DNA of 34,430 nucleotides from Lachnospiraceae bacterium (lineage in GTDB: Bacteria > Bacillota > Clostridia > Lachnospirales > Lachnospiraceae). Under the pieces are notes generated by a model, which was given only the letters and a program-made list of their open reading frames with translations, was not told the DNA's origin and ran no database searches. Of the stretch, positions 1 to 6,670 are shown piece by piece. Position 1 is the first letter of the stretch, and every line of letters starts with the position of its first letter. The DNA lies in the NCBI GenBank assembly GCA_014804265.1, contig JAAVAC010000037.1:1-34430 (forward strand), read 5' to 3'. A program made the position numbers and the translations under genes.

Positions 1-525
1 GCAGGGGAGCTGCAGGAAGGCGATAAGGTGCTGACTGCGGACGGGGAAGTGTTAGCCGTTGCCCGTGTGGAACTGGAGGTGCTGGAAGAGCCGGTCAGGG
101 TGTATAACTTTGAAGTGGCGGACTGGCATACGTATTATGTATCGGGTGAGGAAGTGCTGGTACATAATACTTGTAAGGCTGGTGGTAGTGGAAATTCTAA
201 TACAACAATACAATTTGAAGAAGCATTAGAAAAATTGGAACAATCTGGTTTAAGACCTGGGCAGACTATAATAAATAAGAAAAGGGTTATAGAAATAGTA
301 GAATCATATGATTCTATAAAAGCTAGTAGTAGTATTTATACAGATTCTACGGGAAGGTATTTGGTTGAAGGTCATCACACAACTGTTGCGGCTACTATGT
401 TAGGAAAAGGCTCAGGTCCTAATATGAATATTCCTACAAAACAGTTACCTTCTGCAAAAAACATTCATTGGACTAAGAAGTGGTATCAATTTTGGAAAAA
501 ATCAATTAAAATCGTGGAGGATTAA
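1..525 (+). CDS. 3' end of RHS/polymorphic toxin: HINT remnant plus ParB-like toxin tip
   Basis: The reading frame is open from base 1, so the gene starts outside the window. Residues 1-56 are the end of a pretoxin HINT (intein-like, self-cleaving) domain, finishing in the typical YYVSGEEVLVHN. The remaining part, about 119 residues, is the variable toxin tip. Its stretch TGRYLVEGHHTTVAA resembles the GHHR-type motif of ParB/sulfiredoxin-like nucleases, several of which are known as polymorphic toxin domains. The HINT part is GC-rich, while the tip is clearly AT-rich, as expected for an exchangeable toxin. The stop codon lies three bases before the next start, which fits a toxin-immunity pair. 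The HINT and polymorphic-toxin assignment is firm; the ParB-like nuclease activity is an inference from one motif. Confidence 0.8.
   Translation, partial: AGELQEGDKVLTADGEVLAVARVELEVLEEPVRVYNFEVADWHTYYVSGEEVLVHNTCKAGGSGNSNTTIQFEEALEKLEQSGLRPGQTIINKKRVIEIVESYDSIKASSSIYTDSTGRYLVEGHHTTVAATMLGKGSGPNMNIPTKQLPSAKNIHWTKKWYQFWKKSIKIVED
12..168 (+). repeat. HINT-end direct repeat, copy A
   Basis: These 157 bases match 3397-3553 with only three differences that I can count. They encode the end of the HINT domain up to the VLVHN boundary, and the two copies diverge immediately after it into different downstream sequence. Confidence 0.9.
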
Positions 526-528
526 TAA

Positions 529-1074
529 ATGGATATTAGTATTTATTATCAAATTTTAGATATTGGTATGTTGTACGAGAAAGGAAGAAATAGTGGAAGA
601 TTATGGAAGATAGGAGAAAGAAAACGTCTTAAAGAGCTGATACTATTTTGGCAAAAAGTATTAGATTATATTTCAAAAGAAGAAGAGGGTATAATCTGTT
701 CAGAAGAATTATTTCAAAGTCTTGAAAAGTTGTGCAAAAAGTATAAATTTCCAAATTATGGTAAAATATTAGATGAAAAAGGAGATTTAGTAAATAGTAA
801 TTATACATTTGAGATAAGAAAGGATGAGGAAATTAAAATACGTAATTTTATAGAACGATTATTACTAGATATGAAAAAAAATATAGTGGATTATAAAAAC
901 AAAGAGATGACTTATCGTATATTAACAATTCTTCACAATCTTCCGAAGGCAATGTATGGAAGAAGTATTTTGAGCAATAGTTCAAATAATATATCATATA
1001 GTGAAGCATTAAATGATGCTAAAAATTATATGAATGAAGCAATGAAAAAGGAATATGAAAAGTATTTTTTATAG
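529..1074 (+). CDS. putative immunity protein for the ParB-like toxin
   Basis: This is a 181-residue, lysine- and glutamate-rich, probably cytoplasmic and mostly helical protein with no signal peptide or membrane segment. I do not recognise a family. It starts three bases after the toxin stop codon, and its ribosome binding site (GTGGAGG, 514-520) lies inside the end of the toxin gene, so the two are probably translationally coupled. The immunity role rests on position (directly after a toxin tip) and on the same AT-rich base composition as the tip. It would bind and block the toxin in the producing cell. No catalytic motif is visible. Confidence 0.65.
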   Translation: MDISIYYQILDIGMLYEKGRNSGRLWKIGERKRLKELILFWQKVLDYISKEEEGIICSEELFQSLEKLCKKYKFPNYGKILDEKGDLVNSNYTFEIRKDEEIKIRNFIERLLLDMKKNIVDYKNKEMTYRILTILHNLPKAMYGRSILSNSSNNISYSEALNDAKNYMNEAMKKEYEKYFL

Positions 1075-1270
1075 TATAGAATAATGGAATTTGTTGAAGA
1101 TGGTTATATTATAGAATTGTCAATTTTTTTAATCTTCTTAATTAATTTATAAAAAATAAATTGTCTTGCATATTAAAATGTACAAATAGGAAAGTATTGA
1201 ACTTTACAAGTAAGAGAAAGAATAATTGTGGCAGAGTAGTTATTCGGTAAGTTTCTTTAGGCCTGCTAGA
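1075..1270. other. AT-rich spacer before the second toxin module
   Basis: This gap of about 196 bases holds no credible gene. It is strongly AT-rich up to about 1225 and then changes abruptly to the GC-rich RHS-type sequence near 1250-1270, which marks the junction of the displaced module. I see no clear promoter or terminator. Confidence 0.5.
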
Positions 1271-1673
1271 CTTCGTGGCAGATTTAGTCAATGTCTACTG
1301 GTACTACAGAGAAGGGAACACCTTCCAGATGGCCTCCAGCATCATAGCGGCCATACCCGGTCTGGGGGACGCAGCGGGAAGCATCATCAAGGGAGCCGGG
1401 ATCTTTATCAAGTGCGAGAAGGCGGCAAAGGTGGGGAAGGCAGTGAGCACCACCTGCCGGATGATAGGGGCAGTGGCCCAGACAGGTGTGAACGTGATCA
1501 ACTTCGCCAAGGCATTCCGGAGCGTGAGGAAGGAATACCGGGAGACGGGGCATGTGTCGTTTTTGAACGGGGCGAATGCTGTCCTGAGTGGGCTTGGAGT
1601 CATAGGCGGGATCGCTCATAGCGTGAACAGTGTCAAGAACTTCAATAAGATGAGGAGCAGCTTAAGTAGCAAG
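1271..1673 (+). repeat. pretoxin direct repeat, copy A
   Basis: This stretch of 403 bases is highly similar to 2904-3305 (402 bases). It encodes the pretoxin segment from FVADL to the SSLSSK tail. The one-base length difference corresponds to a G lost from a short G run in copy B near 3066. The similarity ends exactly where the toxin tip begins, as expected if the repeat is the exchange point for toxin cassettes. Confidence 0.85.
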
Positions 1674-2078
1674 AGGATTTCTAAGAGTGGTTCGGTAGCA
1701 GAGGAAGCAAGAAATTGGCAACTTAATAATGGCGGATATGGAAGAGCAGATGATTGGTCGGAAGTTATGCTGAAAAAAGGAGATATAGTATGGGCAGGTG
1801 AACCTGGACAAAGTAATTTTTATACGACTAATAGGGTGGCAGAAATGGTAGGAACTGATGCTACGAAATTATATGAAGGATTACAAGTAGGAAAGGGATC
1901 ATTTCCAACATATAGACCTGGATTTACTATGTATGAGGTACAAGAGGACATAACTGTGGCATATTCAAAAGCTTTAGCCAATAATCAAATTTCTGCTGGA
2001 GGATTTGAACAGTATTACATACCAAACTATGAAAATGTATTAAAGCCGATTTTGATTAGAATAATGGAGAATAGATAA
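1275..2078 (+). CDS. displaced (orphan) toxin module: pretoxin plus unknown toxin tip
   Basis: The 267 residues contain a pretoxin segment (about 1-135) with a Gly/Ala-rich hydrophobic stretch around IIAAIPGLGDAAGSIIKGAG. An AT-rich C-terminal tip of about 130 residues follows with no HINT between. The tip has GDIVWAGEPGQSNFYTT and ends in GGFEQYYIPNYENV. A late Gly-Gly-x-x-Gln-Tyr element is seen in some ADP-ribosyltransferase/TNT-like toxin tips, so an NAD-consuming toxin is possible, but this is a weak guess. The only in-frame start is a GTG at 1275 without a good ribosome binding site, and a stop lies just upstream. The module is therefore probably a silent cassette, expressed only after recombination into the main RHS gene. 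The open, undamaged frame argues it is kept functional. Confidence 0.65.
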   Translation: MADLVNVYWYYREGNTFQMASSIIAAIPGLGDAAGSIIKGAGIFIKCEKAAKVGKAVSTTCRMIGAVAQTGVNVINFAKAFRSVRKEYRETGHVSFLNGANAVLSGLGVIGGIAHSVNSVKNFNKMRSSLSSKRISKSGSVAEEARNWQLNNGGYGRADDWSEVMLKKGDIVWAGEPGQSNFYTTNRVAEMVGTDATKLYEGLQVGKGSFPTYRPGFTMYEVQEDITVAYSKALANNQISAGGFEQYYIPNYENVLKPILIRIMENR

Positions 2079-2097
2079 TAGATAATGGAGAGAAAAT

Positions 2098-2517
2098 ATG
2101 ATAGATAAGGAAAGTGGAATTTTGATGTTTGATAATTTTGCTATATGTCCATATATGTCCTTGGAGAATTTGATAAATATAATTGACAAAAAGGAGATAA
2201 TTTCTTGTGAAAAAGGTCCATATATCAATTTGTTTTTAAAACCACAAAAGGCTAATGGTAAGTATTTTCTTTTGAGATTATTTTTTGAAAAAAGACCTGA
2301 AGAACTTAAATATTGCCAGATAGTGGTACAAGATATTGATATAGTTCCATCATGGAAAGATTGGAATATGGCAGAGCAATTAAAAATAAAGGAAAATAAT
2401 GATATGTGGTTAAGGGAGGATGTTGGTAAGCCACCATATATTTTCTCATGGGGAGAGTTAAAATCTGTATACAATGCAAGAGAAGCATCAAGTTATATAA
2501 TGGTAAAATACGATTAA
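2098..2517 (+). CDS. putative immunity protein of the second toxin module
   Basis: The 139-residue protein follows the toxin tip by 19 bases and has a good ribosome binding site (GGAGAG, about 2087-2092) in front of ATG 2098. It is AT-rich like the tip. No signal peptide or membrane helix is seen. The C-terminal part, PPYIFSWGELKSVYNARE, recalls a Pro-Tyr-x-Phe-x-Trp-Gly pattern found in small bacterial proteins of unknown function. I cannot name the family. The immunity role is inferred from position. Because it has its own start signals, it could be expressed even when the toxin module is silent, which would protect against siblings carrying the matching toxin. Confidence 0.6.
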   Translation: MIDKESGILMFDNFAICPYMSLENLINIIDKKEIISCEKGPYINLFLKPQKANGKYFLLRLFFEKRPEELKYCQIVVQDIDIVPSWKDWNMAEQLKIKENNDMWLREDVGKPPYIFSWGELKSVYNAREASSYIMVKYD

Positions 2518-2903
2518 AGTTTTAATCAACGTATTGGATTAATTATACAGCCTCTACGGAGAGCGGATGGGCACCTATGACGGAGAAGGGAACCGTATCC
2601 CGGACGACACCCCGATCCGCTTCCTCTACAACGGCCAGGCAGGAGTGGAGACCGACAGGAACGGCTTGTATTACATGCGCGCAAGGTATTATAATACAGA
2701 AATCAAGCGCTTCTTGAACCGTGACATCCTAGACGGCACCATAGACAACGGCCAGAGCCTGAACAAATACAGCTACGTACAGGGCAACCCGTGACATTAA
2801 CCGACCCATTCGGGCTGTGCCCGGTAGGGGGAAGCATGAACGAATACCTGCTCATGCTGGGGCACACCGCCCTGGACCTGTTAGGCTTCGTGCCGGTAGT
2901 GGG

Positions 2904-3305
2904 CTTCGTGGCAGACCTTGCCAATGCCTACTGGTACTACCGGGAAGGGAACACCTTCCAGATGGCCTCCAGCATCATAGCGGCCATACCCGGGCTCGGG
3001 GATGCAGCGGGAAGCATCATCAAGGGAGCCGGGCTCCTTGCCAAGTGCGAGAAGGCGGCAAAGGTGGGAAGGCAGTGAGCACCACCTGCCAGATGATAGG
3101 GGCAGTGGCCCAGACTGGTGTGAACGCGATCAACTTCGACAAGGCGTTCCGGAGCGTACGGAAGGAATACCGGGAGACAGGGCATGTGTCGTTTTTGAAC
3201 GGGGCGAATGCTGTCCTGAGTGGGCTTGGAGTCGTGGGCGGGATCGCCCAGAGCGTGAGCAGCATCCAGAACTTCGATAAGATGATGAGCAGCCTAAGCA
3301 GCAAG
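2904..3305 (+). repeat. pretoxin direct repeat, copy B
   Basis: Near-identical partner of 1271-1673, lying inside the decayed RHS module. It is one base shorter because of the G deletion near 3066. Confidence 0.85.
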
Positions 3306-3396
3306 CCAAGCCTAAGCAACGGATCAGGCCAGCAGTATGCCAATATCGCAGACGGGGTATGCTTCGTAGCGGGGACAGAGGTAAAGACAGAAGAGG

Positions 3397-3553
3397 GCAG
3401 GAAGGCGATAAGGTGCTGACTGCGGACGGGGAAGTGTTAGCCGTTGCCCGTGTGGAACTGGAGGTGCTGGAAGAGCCGGTCAGAGTGTATAACTTTGAAG
3501 TGGCGGACTGGCATACATATTATGTATCGGGTGAGGAAGTGCTGGTGCATAAT
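3397..3553 (+). repeat. HINT-end direct repeat, copy B
   Basis: Partner of bases 12-168. In copy A the sequence GCAGGGGAGCT precedes the shared part; here the shared part is joined directly to the AAGAGG of the upstream EEGRKAI codons, which gives the frameshift in the decayed module. Confidence 0.9.
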
Positions 3554-3627
3554 GATTGTATAAGCTGAATCGGGGGGTAAAACAGCTGAGACAAGTCAAG
3601 TGTCTAACTATGGTATTTTTCTGTAAA

Positions 3628-3878
3628 GCTTATACCTATGACACCTTCGGCAGGATGACCGCAGAGACAGACTCAAAAGGGAACATCCCCGCTATGCCTA
3701 TGACGCAGGCGGCAACTGTACGGAAAAGGCCAACGCCCTTGGGACCACCATGGAGTACGACAAGATGGACCGGCTCTCTTCCGTGACGGTGCATACCAAA
3801 GAAAAAGGGGACATCACAGTCTCCTATGAATACAATGCCGAAGGCCAGGCCATCGCCATCATCAATGGGGCTAGATAA
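3628..3878 (+). pseudogene. RHS/YD-repeat fragment with frameshift
   Basis: The translation AYTYDTFGRMTAETDSKGNIP is a classic YD/RHS repeat. One missing C in the run near 3690 shifts the frame, after which RYAYDAGGNCTEKANALG and MEYDKMDRLSSVTV, then SYEYNAEGQAIAI, are readable up to TAA 3876-3878. YD repeats normally lie upstream of the RHS core, so this fragment is out of order and has been displaced by recombination or deletion. It has no start codon of its own. The 75 bases before it (3554-3628) are an unassigned junction. Confidence 0.8.
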
Positions 3879-3994
3879 AGAACTTGAGGATACACAATAG
3901 ATGAGTTTTTTAAGAATATCCTCTTGGAAAGTTACCTACTGTATTTTATCAATACATATCCTTTCAATTCTTTTAAAAACAAATCCAACTATCT

Positions 3995-4768
3995 TTACCT
4001 ATCCAACACTCCTTCTAAAGTTTTTTTCATAACCGGCTTCGGCTCCCAAGTTTTTTCTAATTCCATTTTTATATAAGTTACAAATTCATTTACTTCACCT
4101 GTTTTATCATAATGCCCCAAAGCTCTATAATATATATCTTTTGTTTCATTGTAAACAACGACTGGTGGATAATTATTAATCATAAAAAAATAATTCATCA
4201 ATGTCCGGCCAACACGACCGTTTCCATCCGCAAAAGGATGGATGTTTTCAAACTTGCAGTGTACATATGCAGCCGCTTTTAAAATATTCTCTCCTTTATC
4301 CGGTATTTCTTCCAGCTCTTCGCACAGTTCCTCTATTTCTATCGGTACTTGTTCAGGTAGTGCTCCCTGACCATCGGCCACGCAATAATCATGTATCTTA
4401 TATTGCCCTGGCCGTTCTCCTTTGCTCCATCTCGTCTCATCATAAGTTCCAGACATCAATTTTTCATGAATTGCCTTTATTAGTTCGGGTGTTATTTTCT
4501 CCCTTTCTATGATTTTCTCCTTCAGGAACTCATAACACTTCTTCTGATTTTCTATTTCATAAATCGTTCTAAGATCACCTGTGAAATTGATTACCTTACC
4601 ATTTTCAAATATTTCTCTTGTATTGTGGTATGATATTTCAGGATTCTCTATAACTCCTGAATGATAAGCAAATATGATCCTGAAATTATTCAAGGCAATT
4701 TGCAAATCATTTACCGTGCAAATATTTCTTTTTTTCCATTTTGCGATTATCGTTTTATAGTCAGCCAT
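3995..4768 (-). CDS. Fic-domain protein, class II (predicted AMP transferase)
   Basis: Fic proteins transfer AMP (sometimes other nucleotides) from ATP to a hydroxyl side chain of a target protein. The 257-residue product carries the full active-site motif HPFADGNGRVGR at residues 177-188, with the catalytic His177. Upstream, residues 37-42 (SGVIEN) match the S/TxxxE-G/N inhibitory motif, whose Glu (41) blocks ATP binding. Its position N-terminal to the Fic core defines class II, so the enzyme should be self-inhibited. No signal peptide is present. The start ATG at 4768 has an AAGGTGG ribosome binding site. It stands alone on the minus strand between RHS debris and the conserved backbone, with no separate antitoxin gene, as expected when the inhibitor is built in. 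Target unknown. Confidence 0.9.
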   Translation of the reverse strand: MADYKTIIAKWKKRNICTVNDLQIALNNFRIIFAYHSGVIENPEISYHNTREIFENGKVINFTGDLRTIYEIENQKKCYEFLKEKIIEREKITPELIKAIHEKLMSGTYDETRWSKGERPGQYKIHDYCVADGQGALPEQVPIEIEELCEELEEIPDKGENILKAAAYVHCKFENIHPFADGNGRVGRTLMNYFFMINNYPPVVVYNETKDIYYRALGHYDKTGEVNEFVTYIKMELEKTWEPKPVMKKTLEGVLDR

Positions 4769-4797
4769 TTTTCCACCTTGCTTTCTTTCATGTATTT

Positions 4798-4803
4798 AGT
4801 ATA
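4798..4803 (-). promoter_or_regulatory. candidate -10 box of the fic gene
   Basis: On the minus strand TATACT lies about 30 bases upstream of the fic start. A recognisable -35 box is lacking (TTCCGC at 17 bases is a poor match), so the promoter is weak or uses another factor. Confidence 0.35.
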
Positions 4804-5001
4804 GCACATAGTAACCATTCGCGGAAAAAATAATTATCATAAGTAATATAATCATTGCTCATTTTTACAAAAGTTTGCCATTACAAGTGGATTTGGTCAA
4901 GGTGGGTATGAAATATATCCAAAAAGCTCAAAATAAAAAAATAGAGAATGTAACACCTGAATTTTAGACGGCATAGTATAAAATAAAACAGGAAATATAC
5001 T

Positions 5002-5394
5002 ATGAAAGATCAGAAAATTTTACCTTTTTATATGTCCTATCCTTTGCCCATCGCCTTTGAAGATGACCGGGATATGGTAAAGGATTTAGAATATTTGCAG
5101 CAAATGTATCCTATGGGTGCAAAAAAATTGTTAGCAGAAGTGAACAAAGCCCTTTCCATTTTAGATTATGAAGGAAGCATGATTTATGACCAGTATCCGG
5201 ACCGTTTCATGTTATACAAAATGGGAAAGGATATTTTAGAAAGTCTTCGGAAGAATCCCACAAATAAAAAAGAAGATGAGCAGCTGGCCAAATTATTGCA
5301 ATGGGATGGTATAGATGAACTGATTCTGGTTATCCTATTTTTTGAATTGTTAAAGAGAAGGCATCAGAATAAGGGCGGATATTTAAAGTTTTAA
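5002..5394 (+). CDS. conserved-looking hypothetical protein, 130 aa
   Basis: I do not recognise a named family. The 130-residue product is soluble and mostly helical, without signal peptide or clear membrane span. It contains LEYLQQMYPMGAKKLLAEVN and YEGSMIYDQYPDRFMLYKMG, and the C-terminal LILVILFFELLKRRHQNK is a short hydrophobic then basic helix. AGGAAA lies about ten bases before the ATG. Codon use and base composition match the backbone genes, and a strong terminator follows at 5439-5473, so it appears to be a single-gene transcript. It marks the right boundary of the accessory RHS/fic region. Confidence 0.7.
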   Translation: MKDQKILPFYMSYPLPIAFEDDRDMVKDLEYLQQMYPMGAKKLLAEVNKALSILDYEGSMIYDQYPDRFMLYKMGKDILESLRKNPTNKKEDEQLAKLLQWDGIDELILVILFFELLKRRHQNKGGYLKF

Positions 5395-5438
5395 GTCGTT
5401 AAGGAAAATTTTAGTTGTGGTTTTGCCCCAAAGGAATT

Positions 5439-5473
5439 AAAATATAGTCATGGCATTCATGGCTATATTTTTT
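5439..5473 (+). terminator. intrinsic terminator after the 130-aa gene
   Basis: A 14-bp stem (AAAATATAGTCATG against CATGGCTATATTTT, one G-U pair) closes a 5-base loop and runs into a T tract. Confidence 0.8.
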
Positions 5474-5504
5474 ATGTGTAAAGACTGCCTGTAAGGAGCC
5501 GGAT

Positions 5505-6665
5505 ATGGAAAAAGTAATTTCTTTTTTGGAAGAACAAGTAAATGAAAGCCTTGTACAGGTTATATTGAGCAATTCCCGGAATAAGGAGCGCATCACGAAG
5601 ATGAAGCTCCATCCGGTCATCATAAAAGGAGAAGTGCGGTTTCAGATAGAAAGATATATCGGGACAAAGGTGCTTCATGAAAATCTGACAAAAGAAGCAG
5701 CAGTACAGACCATACTGGATGCATTGGGAAAAGATTTTGGACAACTTGAGTTAGAGAGTGCTAACTTAAGGGGGACGGTGCTGATAGGAAAAAGAGGGAC
5801 GGTATCGCTAAAGGTAAAGAGAAAAAATACACCTGACAAAAAAACAGCAGTACCGGATCATAATCGTCGTAAGCAGTATATATTGCAGGAGGGAATTCCG
5901 GTTCCTTTCCTGATTGATTTGGGAGTGCAGACAAAAGAAGGAAAAATCATTCATGCTAAATATGACAAATTCAAGCAAATCAACCGTTTCCTGGAGTTTG
6001 TCCGGGACGTGCTTCCTGCCCTGCCCAAGGATAAGAAGCTTTCGATTCTTGATTTTGGCTGCGGCAAGTCCTATCTGACCTTTGCATTGTATTATTATCT
6101 AAAGATATTAAACGGCTATGATATCCATGTGATAGGGTTGGATTTAAAGGAAGATGTCATAGATGCCTGCAATCAATTAAAAGAAAAATACGATTATCAT
6201 GATCTTATGTTCCTAAAAGGAGACATCAAGGAGTATAATGATATGGAGCAGGTGGATATGGTGGTTACCTTACATGCCTGTGATACTGCAACGGACTATG
6301 CCCTGTTCAAAGCCATTACATGGAATGCCAGGGTGATTTTGTCCGTTCCCTGCTGTCAGCATGAATTAAATAAACAGATAGACAGCAGGCTTTTGCAGCC
6401 CGTATTGAAATACGGACTGTTAAGGGAGCGGATATCGGCGCTTTTAACCGATGGAATCAGGGCAAACCTGTTAGAACGGGCGGGATATGAGACCCAGCTC
6501 TTAGAATTTATTGATATGGAGCATACTCCGAAAAATATTTTAATCAGAGCCATGAAAAAGGATGGCTTCCAAAAAAGGCAGCAGAATGAGTTGGAAGAGC
6601 TGATCAGGGAGCTTCAGGGTGAGCTTACCTTGGAAAGGCTATTAAAAAGTAAAGAAGGATTTTAA
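5505..6665 (+). CDS. SAM-dependent methyltransferase (Methyltransf_32/METTL25-like)
   Basis: The SAM-binding motif I, ILDFGCGKSYL, starts at residue 181, followed by VIGLDLKEDVID, the acidic strand that contacts the ribose. SVPCCQHELN (Cys283, Cys284, His286) takes the place of motif IV and resembles the PCCxH signature of the METTL25-like family. The first 130 or so residues form a separate N-terminal domain of unknown fold that may recognise the substrate. The substrate is not evident. The start ATG 5505 is preceded by AAGGAG at good spacing. The gene follows a terminator and is five bases from the next gene, so the two probably form one transcript. Confidence 0.8.
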   Translation: MEKVISFLEEQVNESLVQVILSNSRNKERITKMKLHPVIIKGEVRFQIERYIGTKVLHENLTKEAAVQTILDALGKDFGQLELESANLRGTVLIGKRGTVSLKVKRKNTPDKKTAVPDHNRRKQYILQEGIPVPFLIDLGVQTKEGKIIHAKYDKFKQINRFLEFVRDVLPALPKDKKLSILDFGCGKSYLTFALYYYLKILNGYDIHVIGLDLKEDVIDACNQLKEKYDYHDLMFLKGDIKEYNDMEQVDMVVTLHACDTATDYALFKAITWNARVILSVPCCQHELNKQIDSRLLQPVLKYGLLRERISALLTDGIRANLLERAGYETQLLEFIDMEHTPKNILIRAMKKDGFQKRQQNELEELIRELQGELTLERLLKSKEGF

Positions 6666-6670
6666 TATAG

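Larger units (their letters stand above)
2546..3568 (+). pseudogene. decayed RHS module: core end, pretoxin and HINT, no toxin
   Basis: Read across three frames, this encodes the RHS core end (YSLYGERMGTYDGEG, then GLYYMRARYYN and NKYSYVQGNP), a VTLTDPFGL junction, the pretoxin segment and the HINT end (YYVSGEEVLVHN). It stops after only four more residues, DCIS. Three lesions break it. A G is missing near 2791, turning GNP-V into a TGA stop. A G is missing near 3066, as shown by comparison with 1434-1441. A frame change near 3400 leaves EEGRKAI running into HINT residues out of frame. An in-frame TAA lies just upstream, so there is no start. It is a remnant of a former RHS tip, useful at most as recombination substrate. 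Confidence 0.85.

Noticed and set aside
1226-1621. 131-residue plus-strand frame and antisense frames over the pretoxin repeat
   Set aside because: They are shadows of the GC-rich pretoxin coding sequence in other frames; only the 1275-2078 frame has sensible composition and continues into the toxin tip.
2040-2517. Minus-strand frames over the second immunity gene
   Set aside because: They lack a ribosome binding site and lie opposite a gene with good start signals; the encoded sequence is typical antisense noise of AT-rich DNA.
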